Of a DNA stretch of 64,000 nt, positions 51,527-59,828 are shown in pieces. The stretch spans positions 23,601 to 87,600 of the forward strand of contig NZ_BOPC01000003.1 of the NCBI RefSeq assembly GCF_016863555.1, in the 5' to 3' direction. The position numbers and the translations under genes were made by a program. Each line of letters starts with the position of its first letter. Position 1 is the first letter of the stretch. This DNA is from Micromonospora qiuiae. Lineage in GTDB: Bacteria > Actinomycetota > Actinomycetes > Mycobacteriales > Micromonosporaceae. A model generated the notes under the pieces. The model was not told the origin of the DNA and ran no database searches. It saw only the letters and a program-made list of their open reading frames with translations.

Positions 51527-53566
51527 ATGTCCAGAAAAGACTCTGGGATTTCGCCGGGAGCTTCTTTTCGGCGCATCGCGAAACACTGCGCCGTGGCGCT
51601 GGCGGTCGTCGCCGGCAGCCTCGCGGTGCCACTCGCCGCATCGCCGGCGCAGGCCGCAGATGCCTTCTCCTGCACGGGCCCAGGCACCTTCTTCCATGTC
51701 TCAACCAACAGCCGCGGTATCGGCTACATGTCGGTGAGCAGGTACACCACGCCAGGGCGTGTCGGCGGCAGTTGGATGTTCGATACCAACCCTCTGCCCT
51801 CGCCTGGCTGGCACCAGTACGGACGCATTCTGGGCGGTCCGAACGGTCGCGCATACGGCATCAATTCCGAAGGCCTGCACCGCCAACGTTATACCGGCTC
51901 GGCTTGGGCGACCGGCGACCAGGAGAACTGGCGCATGAGCACCGGCTTCACCTCGTACGCCACCGCCGCCTACCGGGACAAGATAACCGTCGACGAGCTG
52001 GGTGACTTCTACCTCATCGACTCCAACGGGGTGCTCCGGTGGTACCGCTATGCCGAGTCGACGAGAACGTGGACCATTTCCGCCCGGGCCATCGACACCG
52101 GCTGGAACAAGTACAACCTTCTGGTCGCCACCGCACCCGGGGTGCTCTACGCCCGGGCAGCCTCCGACGGTCGGCTCTACCGGTACCGCTTCGACCCGGT
52201 CACCCAACGCTGGATCGACCGGGACCGGCTCGTCTCGGGCAGCTTCTCCGGGTATGCCAAGGGTCTCTTCTCCGTCGGCGGCGACACCCTGTACGGCATC
52301 CAGAGCAACGGTGACCTCCGCGAGTTCCGCTACCGCGAGGACATTCACAACTGGGAGGTGAACAACAACCGGATCGGCACCGGGTGGGATTACACGGCTG
52401 CCACCGCGATCACGAACACCTGCACCCAGAGCGCGATCAGCAGCCCCCCACGGCCGGCGACGCCGGTCCAGCCGGACGCTCCGATCGCGGTGATTCAGGC
52501 ACCGGCCGCCGGCACAACGCTGGGCAACCTGGAGGTCGCCTACGCCGACAACATCGGCCAGCTACGGCACGGTCGCGCCCACCCGGACTTCCTGGGGACG
52601 ATCCAGTGGTCGCCGGTGCCGGGTGTCGAGGCGTACACCGGCAAACCCGCCCTTGCCGCGGACTCCCAGAACCGGGTCAACCTCTTCGCCCACGAAACCA
52701 CCAGCAACATCGCGAGGCTGACCCAGAAAACCCCGAACATGCCCGACTGGGAGCCCTGGTTCGGGCTGGCCGGGGCGATGAAGTCCGACCCGGCCGTGGT
52801 GCGCCTGTCCGACAACAACCTGGTGGTCTTCGCGTACGACGAGAACGGTGTCCTCTGGCATCGCCAGCTGGACAGCAGCGGGACCTATCCGTTGCCCTGG
52901 CGGTCCCTTGGCGGCAGCGCCCTGGCCGGCACCACCCCGGTCGTGCAGGCGGAGACCGATGGCTCGGCCACCATCACGGCGGTCTCAGCGACCGGTGAGG
53001 TGGTCACCGCCACCTGGCGGGCCGGCGCGCTGGCCAGCGGGTGGACCGGTCTCGGCGGCACCGGGTTCACCGGCACGCCGACCACCGCCGTCCTGCCGGG
53101 ACGCCGGACGATGGTGGTCGCCCGACACGACGACGGCTCGGTACGGGCACAGTTGCAGAACAGCGACGGCACGTGGCCGCGTAGCTGGACGCCGGTGGGC
53201 GACGACTCGATCACCCTGGCCGGCTCCCCCAGCGCCTTGCTCAGTCCTACCACGGGTCGGATGTGGGTCTTCGTCCGGGGGACCGACGGGGTCATCTACC
53301 GGTCCCGGCAGACCGGGCCCGGATCCGCGACCTGGACGTCCTGGGGTCCGGTGGCCTCAGGCGAGACCTACGTCACCGATCCGACCGCGCTCACCTTCCA
53401 GAACTCCGGCGGGCAGCAGATTGGCTTCGTCACCCGTACCGTCAACTCCAGTGTCCGGCTCTACGCCGCCGACGAGACGATGGACATCTCGGCCGCCCGG
53501 GCCAGCCGGAGCACCGCTGACGACTCGTTCACCCGGCACGACATTCCGGCGCCACCACAGCGCTGA
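51527..53566 (+). CDS. Secreted two-propeller lectin-like protein
   Basis: 679 residues. A signal peptide (FRRIAKHCAVALAVVAGSLAVPLAASPAQA) is followed by a Cys-containing start (AFSCTGPGTFFHV). Residues ~45-300 resemble tachylectin-type propeller blades: repeated units such as NGRAYGINSEGLHRQRYTG, DFYLIDSNGVLRWYRY and TLYGIQSNGDLREFRY. After a Pro-rich joint, residues ~345-660 carry a second propeller of the PLL/sialidase-like kind, with blades such as VVFAYDENGVLWHRQLDSSG and MWVFVRGTDGVIYRSRQTG. The protein is probably extracellular and binds sugars. It is divergent from the Rhs toxin gene. No catalytic motif is apparent. Confidence 0.85.
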   Translation: MSRKDSGISPGASFRRIAKHCAVALAVVAGSLAVPLAASPAQAADAFSCTGPGTFFHVSTNSRGIGYMSVSRYTTPGRVGGSWMFDTNPLPSPGWHQYGRILGGPNGRAYGINSEGLHRQRYTGSAWATGDQENWRMSTGFTSYATAAYRDKITVDELGDFYLIDSNGVLRWYRYAESTRTWTISARAIDTGWNKYNLLVATAPGVLYARAASDGRLYRYRFDPVTQRWIDRDRLVSGSFSGYAKGLFSVGGDTLYGIQSNGDLREFRYREDIHNWEVNNNRIGTGWDYTAATAITNTCTQSAISSPPRPATPVQPDAPIAVIQAPAAGTTLGNLEVAYADNIGQLRHGRAHPDFLGTIQWSPVPGVEAYTGKPALAADSQNRVNLFAHETTSNIARLTQKTPNMPDWEPWFGLAGAMKSDPAVVRLSDNNLVVFAYDENGVLWHRQLDSSGTYPLPWRSLGGSALAGTTPVVQAETDGSATITAVSATGEVVTATWRAGALASGWTGLGGTGFTGTPTTAVLPGRRTMVVARHDDGSVRAQLQNSDGTWPRSWTPVGDDSITLAGSPSALLSPTTGRMWVFVRGTDGVIYRSRQTGPGSATWTSWGPVASGETYVTDPTALTFQNSGGQQIGFVTRTVNSSVRLYAADETMDISAARASRSTADDSFTRHDIPAPPQR

Positions 53567-53617
53567 CCGCACCGCCGATGGCCGTTGGGGTCACGTCGAC
53601 CCGGCGGCCGTCGGCGT

Positions 53618-54221
53618 TCACAGCCAGCCGTGCTCGCGAGCGACGCGGACCGCCTCGGCGCGGCTGTCGACGCCCAGCTTCTGCACCGCCAACGCCAGGT
53701 AGTTACGGACGGTTCCACTCGACAGGTGGGCCCGGCGGGCGATCGCGGCGACCGGTGACCCGTCCTCGGCCGCTCGCAGCGTCTCCAGCTCACGCGGGGT
53801 CGGCGCGCACGGCGGGATGGTCAGTGCATCCGCCGCGAGCGCCGGGTCGACGTACCGGCCACCGGTGTGCACCCGGCGGACGACGTCGGCCAGCACGCCA
53901 CCCGGCGCTCCTTTGGGCAGGAATCCCCAGGCCCCGGCGATCAACGCGCGGGCCAGATGCGGCGGACGCCCCTGGCCGGTGAGGATGACCACCGCACAGC
54001 CCGGCAACCCGGGCGAGTTCGGCGGCGACCTGGAACCCGTCGCGCCGGGGCATTGCCAGGTCCACCACTGCCACGTCGGGCCGGTGCGCCAGGGCGGCGG
54101 TGACCGCCGCGTCGCCGTCGGCCGCCTGCGCGACGACCGTCAGGTCCTGCTCGAGATAGAGCAGGGCCGCCAGGGCGGTACGGATCAGCTCCTCGTCGTC
54201 GGCGGGCAGGACCCGGATCAT
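53618..54221 (-). pseudogene. Frameshifted NarL-type response regulator
   Basis: Two overlapping frames together make one regulator. The first, from the ATG at 54221, has DDEELIRTALAALLYLEQDL and VDLAMPRRDGFQVAAELARV. The second has LPGCAVVILTGQGRPPH, FLPKGAPGGVL and a LuxR helix-turn-helix (TPRELETLRAAEDG ... TVRNYLALAVQKLG). A single shift near 54000, in CCCGGGTTGCCGGG, splits them. It could be a genuine mutation or a read error. The defects in both neighbouring genes favour a genuine mutation. Confidence 0.8.
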
Positions 54222-54540
54222 GCGGCGGTCGGTACGGTCACCTCGACGGTGAAGACACCGTCGGCGCAGTGGGTCCGCAGCCGCCCGCCGGCCGAGGCGG
54301 AACGGTCTGCCAACCCGCGTAGGCCGTGGCTGTGCCGATCCGGTTCCGCCGGGGCGGTCACCCCGTCGTTGGTCACGGTCATCCGGGCCACGGCGGCGTA
54401 CCCGAACCGCAGCCGACGGCGCAGCCGCTCGGCCGGACCGGCGCTGACGGCGGTGGTCAGCGCCACCGCGAGCACCATTGAGAACGCGGCGAGCCCGAGC
54501 GCGCCCGCCGCCACCCGCTGGCGCGGGTGCTGGCGCATCG
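54218..54540 (-). pseudogene. Histidine kinase remnant, internally deleted
   Basis: What remains is a hydrophobic helix (GALGLAAFSMVLAVALTTAVSAG) joined directly to the end of an ATPase domain (TVTNDGVTAPAEPDRHSHGLRGLADRSASAGGRL). The phosphoacceptor His region and N box are missing, and there is no intact start. It overlaps the regulator pseudogene by 4 bp, as in a normal kinase-regulator pair such as 34805/34808. The pair is therefore a dead two-component system. Confidence 0.7.
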
Positions 54541-54565
54541 CTGGCCAGCCGGACTGGAGCTGGTG

Positions 54566-54915
54566 ATGACCGCCGATAACTGGGCCTGACCGGCCCCGCT
54601 CGGCGCGTACACGCTGCTGATCCTGCCGGTCGGCTACTTGGTCATCGGCACCGTCCGCTGGCGGTGGCGCGAGGCCGGCAGCCTGCGGATCCAGCTCGCC
54701 GGTCTGGCCGGATGGGGGCCCTGGCCCTGCTTGCCGCGCTGCTCGGTGGTGCCGTGGGGCAGTGGCTGGTGGCACTCGGCTGGCTGGTTCACTCCGGCTG
54801 GGACTGGTGGCACCACCGCACCGGTCGGGTGGTGCCGCGCGCCTACGCCGAGTGGTGCGGAGTCATCGACGTCGTACTGGGGATCACCAACATCCTGGCG
54901 CTGCTCGCCAGCTGA
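54566..54915 (+). pseudogene. Small membrane protein gene with two reading-frame breaks
   Basis: A start ATG with GGAG upstream gives MTADNWA, then a stop. In the next frame LGAYTLLILPVGYLVIGTVRWRWREAGSLRIQLAGLAG continues. In a third frame ALALLAALLGGAVGQWLVALGWLVHSGWDWWHHRTGRVVPRAYAEWCGV and DVVLGITNILALLAS follow to the stop. Joined, they would make a four-helix protein of about 115 residues. I do not recognise the family. Confidence 0.65.
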
Positions 54916-55005
54916 CGCGGACCGGCAGGGGCCGCCGCCGGCGGCCCCTCACATGTTCCGGTGGTCGCCGCATCGGGTGCGCGGGGGTGATGAAAAGCTT
55001 GACCC

Positions 55006-56703
55006 ATGAGTTCCACGCCCGTACGGCCCGACCCATCCATCGAACCACCCGCCTTCGCGGATCTCGGCCTTCGCCCCGAACTGCTCGCGGCGCTCTCCGC
55101 GCTCGGCTACGAGGAGCCCACGCCGATCCAGCGGGAGGCGATTCCGCCGTTGCTGGTCGGTCGGGACCTGCTCGGGCAGGCGGCGACGGGTACGGGCAAG
55201 ACGGCCGCGTTCGCCCTGCCGCTGCTCCAGCGGATGCCCGAGGAGCGGCCCGACGGCGAACCCGTCGCGCTGGTCCTGGTGCCGACCCGCGAGCTGGCCG
55301 TCCAGGTCTCCGAGGCCTTCCACCGCTACGGCAAGGACCTGGGCGCCCGGGTCCTGCCGATCTACGGCGGGCAGCCGATCGGCCGGCAGTTGCGTGCCCT
55401 GGACTCCGGGGTCGACGTGGTGGTCGCCACTCCGGGCCGGGCCCTGGACCACATCGCCCGGGGCACCCTGCGGCTGGGCAGCCTGACCGCGGTGGTGCTG
55501 GACGAGGCCGACGAGATGCTCGACATGGGCTTCGCCGAGGACATCGAGGCGATTCTGGAGCACGCCCCGCAACAGCGGCAGACGGTGCTGTTCTCGGCGA
55601 CCATGCCGGCCCGTATCGACGGGATGGCCCGGGCGCACCTGACGGATCCGGTACGCATTCTCATCGCCCGTGAGCAGCCGGTGGCCGGCGAGGCGCCCCG
55701 GGTGCGGCAGAGCGCGTACCTGGTAACCCGGGCGCACAAGCCGGCCGCCCTGGGGCGGGTGCTGGATGTGGAGTCGCCGACCGCGGCGATCGTGTTCTGC
55801 CGCAGCCGGGAGGAGGTCGACCGGCTCACCGAGACGATGAACGGGCGCGGGTACCGGGCCGAGGCGCTGCACGGCGGGATGAGCCAGGAACAACGCGACC
55901 GGGTGATGAGCCGGCTGCGCGCCGGCACGGCCGACCTGCTGGTCGCCACCGACGTCGCGGCCCGTGGGTTGGACGTCGAGCAGCTCAGCCACGTGGTCAA
56001 CTACGACGTGCCGTCGGCCCCGGAGTCGTACGTGCACCGCATCGGCCGGGTGGGCCGGGCCGGCCGGGAGGGGGTGGCGATCACCCTGGCCGAGCCCCGG
56101 GAGCACCGGATGCTCAAGACCATCGAGCGGGTCACCGGGCAGCGGATCACGATCGACAAGATCCCCACCGTGGCCGACCTGCGTACCCGCCGGCTGGAAC
56201 TGACCCAGGCCGCGCTGCGGGAGAGCCTGCTCGAGGACGACCTGGAGCCGTTCCGGGTGATCGTCGAGTCACTCAGCGACGAGTTCGACCTGATGGAGGT
56301 GGCCCTCGCCGCGGTGAAGCTGGCGCACGAGGCGACCCTGCCCGGCTCCGACGAGGCCGAGGAGGAGATACCGCAGGTTGCGGTCCGCCCACCCCGGCCG
56401 ATCCGTCCGGAGTACGACGGCCGGGGCGACCGCCGAGGTGGGCGGCCCCGGGCCGGGGGCGTGACGCAGGTCTTCATCGGTCTGGGCCGGCGAGCCGGGG
56501 TCCGCCCGCAGGACCTGGTCGGGGCCATCACCGGAGAAACCCGGGTGAGCGGGCGGGACATCGGCTCGATCGAGATCGCCGACCGCTTCTCGCTGGTGGA
56601 GGTGCCGCTCGCGGTCGCCGACGAGGTGATCGCGGGCCTGCGGGGCAGCACCATCAAGGGCCGCAAGGCCACCGTCCGCCTCGACCGTGACAACCGCCGC
56701 TGA
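55006..56703 (+). CDS. DEAD-box ATP-dependent RNA helicase (DeaD/CsdA-like) with DbpA-type RNA-binding tail
   Basis: 565 residues. Q motif (FADLGLRPELLAALSALGYEEPTPIQ), Walker A QAATGTGKT, DEADEMLDMG, SAT, and the C-terminal HRIGRVGRAGREG are all present. After ~460 residues a linker with acidic residues and RGDRRGGRPR leads to a ~75-residue RRM-like DbpA domain (VFIGLGRRAGVRPQDLVGAITGETRVSGRDIGSIEI). The gene encodes an RNA-remodelling enzyme for ribosome assembly or mRNA decay, often needed at low temperature. It is single and convergent with lon. Confidence 0.93.
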   Translation: MSSTPVRPDPSIEPPAFADLGLRPELLAALSALGYEEPTPIQREAIPPLLVGRDLLGQAATGTGKTAAFALPLLQRMPEERPDGEPVALVLVPTRELAVQVSEAFHRYGKDLGARVLPIYGGQPIGRQLRALDSGVDVVVATPGRALDHIARGTLRLGSLTAVVLDEADEMLDMGFAEDIEAILEHAPQQRQTVLFSATMPARIDGMARAHLTDPVRILIAREQPVAGEAPRVRQSAYLVTRAHKPAALGRVLDVESPTAAIVFCRSREEVDRLTETMNGRGYRAEALHGGMSQEQRDRVMSRLRAGTADLLVATDVAARGLDVEQLSHVVNYDVPSAPESYVHRIGRVGRAGREGVAITLAEPREHRMLKTIERVTGQRITIDKIPTVADLRTRRLELTQAALRESLLEDDLEPFRVIVESLSDEFDLMEVALAAVKLAHEATLPGSDEAEEEIPQVAVRPPRPIRPEYDGRGDRRGGRPRAGGVTQVFIGLGRRAGVRPQDLVGAITGETRVSGRDIGSIEIADRFSLVEVPLAVADEVIAGLRGSTIKGRKATVRLDRDNRR

Positions 56704-56704
56704 G

Positions 56705-56760
56705 GTGTTAACAGGGGGCCCCTGCTATGCGCAATGCGTTAACAGGGGCCCCCTCCTTCG
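56705..56760 (+). repeat. Dispersed 56-bp GTTAAC/GGGGCCCC element, copy 2
   Basis: It starts two bases after the helicase stop and ends 4 bases before the lon stop, exactly filling the space between two convergent genes. The two segments AGGGGGCCCCT and AGGGGCCCCCT are reverse complements of each other and would form a strong stem, and each is preceded by GTTAAC. It can serve as a bidirectional terminator here. The other copy (36061) is in front of a gene, so termination is not its only setting. Confidence 0.8.
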
Positions 56761-56763
56761 CGC

Positions 56764-59100
56764 TCAGGCGGCGGTGAGGTGTTCGCCGCCCAGCGACGCC
56801 GGGTCGATCTCGGCCGGGCGCAGCGCCAGGGCGAGCACGTCGGCGACGTCGGCGAGGGTGTGGATGGTCAGCGCCTCGCGTACCTCGGTAGGCAGGTCGT
56901 CGAGGTCCGGCTCGTTGCGGGCCGGGATGATCACCTCGGTCAGGCCGGCCCGGTGCGCGGCGAGCAGCTTCTGCTTCACCCCGCCGATGGGCAGCACCCG
57001 GCCGGAGAGCGTCACCTCGCCGGTCATCCCGAACTCGGGGCGGGCCGGCCGGCCGCTGGCCAGCGACGCCAGCGCGGTGACCATGGTGATGCCGGCGCTG
57101 GGACCGTCCTTGGGCACCGCGCCCGCCGGCACGTGCAGGTGGATCCGCCGCCCGGCGAGGGCGTTCGGGTCCAGGCCGAGCCGGCGGCCGTTGGCGCGCA
57201 GGTAGGAGAGGGCGATGTGCGCCGACTCCTTCATCACGTCGCCGAGTTGACCGGTCAGGGTCAGCCCCGGCTCACCCTCCATGCTGGTCGCCTCGATGAA
57301 GAGCACGTCTCCCCCGGCCCCGGTGACCGCCAGGCCGGTGGCCACGCCCGGCACCGCCGTACGCTCCGCCGACTCGGGCGTGTGCTTCGGCCGGCCGAGG
57401 TAGCGGACCAGGTCGTCCGCGCCGACGCGGACCGGGCTCGGGTCGTCGGTGAGGGTCACCGCGACCTTTCGCATGATCTTCGCGAGGGCACGCTCCAGCT
57501 GCCGTACGCCGGCCTCCCGGGTGTACTCCCCCGCGATGCGGCCCAGCGCCGCGCCGTCGATGTCGATCTCGTCGGCGGTCAGTCCGGCCCGCTCCCGCTG
57601 CCGGGGCAGCAGGTGGTCGCGGGCGATGGCGACCTTCTCGTCCTCGGTGTAGCCGTCCAAGGTGACCAGTTCCATCCGGTCCAGCAGCGGGCCGGGGATG
57701 GCCTCCACCACGTTGGCGGTGGACAGGAACAGCACGTCGGACAGGTCGAGGTCGACCTCCAGGTAGTGGTCCCGGAAGGTGTGGTTCTGGGCCGGGTCGA
57801 GCACCTCCAGCAGAGCGGCGGCGGGGTCGCCCGCGTACCCCACGGAGAGCTTGTCGACCTCGTCGAGCAGCACCACCGGGTTCATCGAGCCCGCCTCGCG
57901 CAGCGCCCGGACGATCCGGCCGGGCAGCGCGCCGACGTAGGTGCGACGGTGGCCCCGGATCTCGGCCTCGTCGCGGATGCCGCCGAGGGAGACCCGGACG
58001 AACTTGCGCCCGAGGGCCCGGGCGACCGACTCGCCGAGGCTGGTCTTGCCGACGCCGGGCGGTCCGGCCAGGGCGAGCACCGCGCCCGAGCCGCGCCCGC
58101 CGACCACGCCGAGGTCACGCTCGGCCCGCCGGTTGCGCACGGCGAGGTACTCCAGGATGCGGTCCTTCACATCGCCCAGGCCGGCGTGGTCGGCATCGAG
58201 CACGGCCCGCGCCGCGACCAGGTCGGTGTTGTCCTCGGTACGCGTGCTCCACGGCATCTCCAGCACCGTGTCGAGCCAGGTACGGATCCAGCCCGCCTCC
58301 GGCGAGGCGTCGCTGGCCCGCTCCAGCTTGCCGACCTCGCGCAACGCCGCCTCGCGGACCTTCTCGGGCAGTTCGGCGGCCTCGACGCGGGCCCGGTAGT
58401 CGGCCGAGCCGTCCGGGGCGTCCTCGCCGAGTTCCTTGCGGATCGCGGCGAGTTGCTGGCGCAGCAGGAACTCCCGCTGCGACTTCTCCAGCCCCTCGCG
58501 TACGTCGGAGTTGATCTGCTCGGTGACCTCCTGCTCGGCCAGGTGGTCCTTCACCCAGCCGACGAGCAGTTCCAGCCGGGCGGTGACGTCCGGCGCGGCC
58601 AGCAGTTCGGTCTTCTGCGCCAGGCTGAGCCAGGGCGCGTAGCCGGCCGAGTCGGCCAGCTCGGAGAGGTCGGTCATCCGCTCCATCGCGTCGATGACCT
58701 GCCACGCGCCCCGCTGTTGGAGTACGGAGGTCATCAGGGCGCGATACTCGCGGGCGAGTTCCCGGGCCCTGCCGGCCGGGGCGGACTCGTCGATCTCGGT
58801 CGCCTCGACCCAGAGCGCCGCGCCGGGACCGGGCACGCCGGAACCGATTCGAGCACGGGCGAGACCCCGGATCACGGCCGCGGGCTCGCCGCTGGGTAGC
58901 CGGCCGACCTTCTCGATGGTGGCGATCGCACCCACGGAGCCGTACTCGCCGTCCAGGCGCGGTACGGCGAGCAGCCTGCGGTCGCCGGTGGCCCGGGCCG
59001 CGTCGACCGCGGCCTGAGTGCTCGGGTCGAGGGTCACCGGGATGACCATGCCGGGCAGCAGCACGGCGTCGGTCAGTGGAAGTACCGGAAGAGTTGCCAT
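56764..59100 (-). CDS. lon: ATP-dependent protease Lon
   Basis: 778 residues from the ATG at 59100. The N-terminal substrate domain starts LPVLPLTDAVLLPGMVIPV. The AAA+ module has Walker A AGPPGVGKTSLGE and Walker B PVVLLDEVDKL. The protease domain has the catalytic Ser in KDGPSAGITMVTAL and the Lys in IGGVKQKLLAAHRAG. It is a soluble LonA that degrades misfolded and regulatory proteins. The HAIR operator 23 bases upstream indicates heat-shock repression by HspR. The 56-bp repeat directly follows its stop. Confidence 0.96.
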   Translation of the reverse strand: MATLPVLPLTDAVLLPGMVIPVTLDPSTQAAVDAARATGDRRLLAVPRLDGEYGSVGAIATIEKVGRLPSGEPAAVIRGLARARIGSGVPGPGAALWVEATEIDESAPAGRARELAREYRALMTSVLQQRGAWQVIDAMERMTDLSELADSAGYAPWLSLAQKTELLAAPDVTARLELLVGWVKDHLAEQEVTEQINSDVREGLEKSQREFLLRQQLAAIRKELGEDAPDGSADYRARVEAAELPEKVREAALREVGKLERASDASPEAGWIRTWLDTVLEMPWSTRTEDNTDLVAARAVLDADHAGLGDVKDRILEYLAVRNRRAERDLGVVGGRGSGAVLALAGPPGVGKTSLGESVARALGRKFVRVSLGGIRDEAEIRGHRRTYVGALPGRIVRALREAGSMNPVVLLDEVDKLSVGYAGDPAAALLEVLDPAQNHTFRDHYLEVDLDLSDVLFLSTANVVEAIPGPLLDRMELVTLDGYTEDEKVAIARDHLLPRQRERAGLTADEIDIDGAALGRIAGEYTREAGVRQLERALAKIMRKVAVTLTDDPSPVRVGADDLVRYLGRPKHTPESAERTAVPGVATGLAVTGAGGDVLFIEATSMEGEPGLTLTGQLGDVMKESAHIALSYLRANGRRLGLDPNALAGRRIHLHVPAGAVPKDGPSAGITMVTALASLASGRPARPEFGMTGEVTLSGRVLPIGGVKQKLLAAHRAGLTEVIIPARNEPDLDDLPTEVREALTIHTLADVADVLALALRPAEIDPASLGGEHLTAA

Positions 59101-59122
59101 CGAACACCTACCATCGCATTGA

Positions 59123-59143
59123 GTTGAGCGTGTCTGACTCAAG
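59123..59143 (-). promoter_or_regulatory. HAIR operator (HspR-binding site) upstream of lon
   Basis: GTTGAGC-N7-ACTCAAG matches the consensus CTTGAGT-N7-ACTCAAG: one arm is perfect and the other has 5 of 7. It lies 23-43 bases before the lon start. HspR is known to repress dnaK, clpB and lon through this site in Streptomyces. A further TTGAG lies in front (59118-59123), so the left arm has two registers. Confidence 0.75.
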
Positions 59144-59366
59144 TCGCGGCGACGCACCGATGTTCCTCGTTGTGAGCCAGGACACGAGATGGCCCGCAGC
59201 CAGACATCGCGAAGCCCTCTCGCACCGCGACCGGGTGATCACACCGCAGAATCGGGATTTCGATGTCACGCAAAAAGCGGCCGGCAACACATGGCTTTTG
59301 TTGCGCAATTGCCGGCCGATGAGTCAGAATTTGACCACACCCCCCGAACACAAGGAGTAATCGGCG

Positions 59367-59711
59367 ATGGCAAGAAAAGTAATCACGGTGCTCACCGACG
59401 ACCTCGACGGCGGAAAGGCCGACCGCACGGTGGAGTTCAGCCTGGACGGCGTGGCGTACACCATTGACCTCTCTGATGAGAACGCGGGTGTCCTACGCAA
59501 GTCGCTGGACCCGTTTATCAATGCCGGCCGGCGGCTCGGCCGGGCCGGTGTCGACGTCCGCAGTACTCGTCGCGGCATGGGCGGCGCCACGTCGGGAATG
59601 AACCGGGAGCAGAATCGCGCCATCCGGGAATGGGCGGTCAGCAACGGCTACAAGATTTCCGAGCGGGGCCGCATCCCGGTCGAGGTGGTCGAGGCGTACA
59701 AGAACCGCTGA
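59367..59711 (+). CDS. lsr2: Lsr2 nucleoid-associated protein
   Basis: 114 residues, ATG after AAGGAG. The N-terminal dimerisation domain is MARKVITVLTDDLDGGKADRTVEF plus VAYTIDLSDENAGVLRKSLDPFI. The C-terminal domain has REWAVSNGYKISERGRIPVEVVEAY, with the RGR motif that reads AT-rich minor groove. It silences horizontally acquired and AT-rich DNA and bridges DNA segments. It stands alone, divergent from lon across a 266-bp region that includes the HAIR site. AT-rich tracts in this window (19071, 50990) are plausible targets. Confidence 0.96.
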   Translation: MARKVITVLTDDLDGGKADRTVEFSLDGVAYTIDLSDENAGVLRKSLDPFINAGRRLGRAGVDVRSTRRGMGGATSGMNREQNRAIREWAVSNGYKISERGRIPVEVVEAYKNR

Positions 59712-59767
59712 ACAGCGGGCGCGCGCAGCCGGCACCGCGGGAGATCCGGCAAACGATCCGCCAGACG

Positions 59768-59807
59768 CCATGGGGCCGCCCGGAGTGATCTCCGGACGGC
59801 CCCATGG
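59768..59807. terminator. Bidirectional hairpin terminator between lsr2 and the secreted-protein gene
   Basis: CCATGGGGCCG and CGGCCCCATGG are exact complements, and inside them CCGGAG pairs with CTCCGG around TGAT. The 17 or so paired bases are followed by ATTT on the plus strand. It lies between convergent stops at 59711 and 59829. Confidence 0.8.
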
Positions 59808-59828
59808 ATTTCGCGTCAGTTCACGGCC

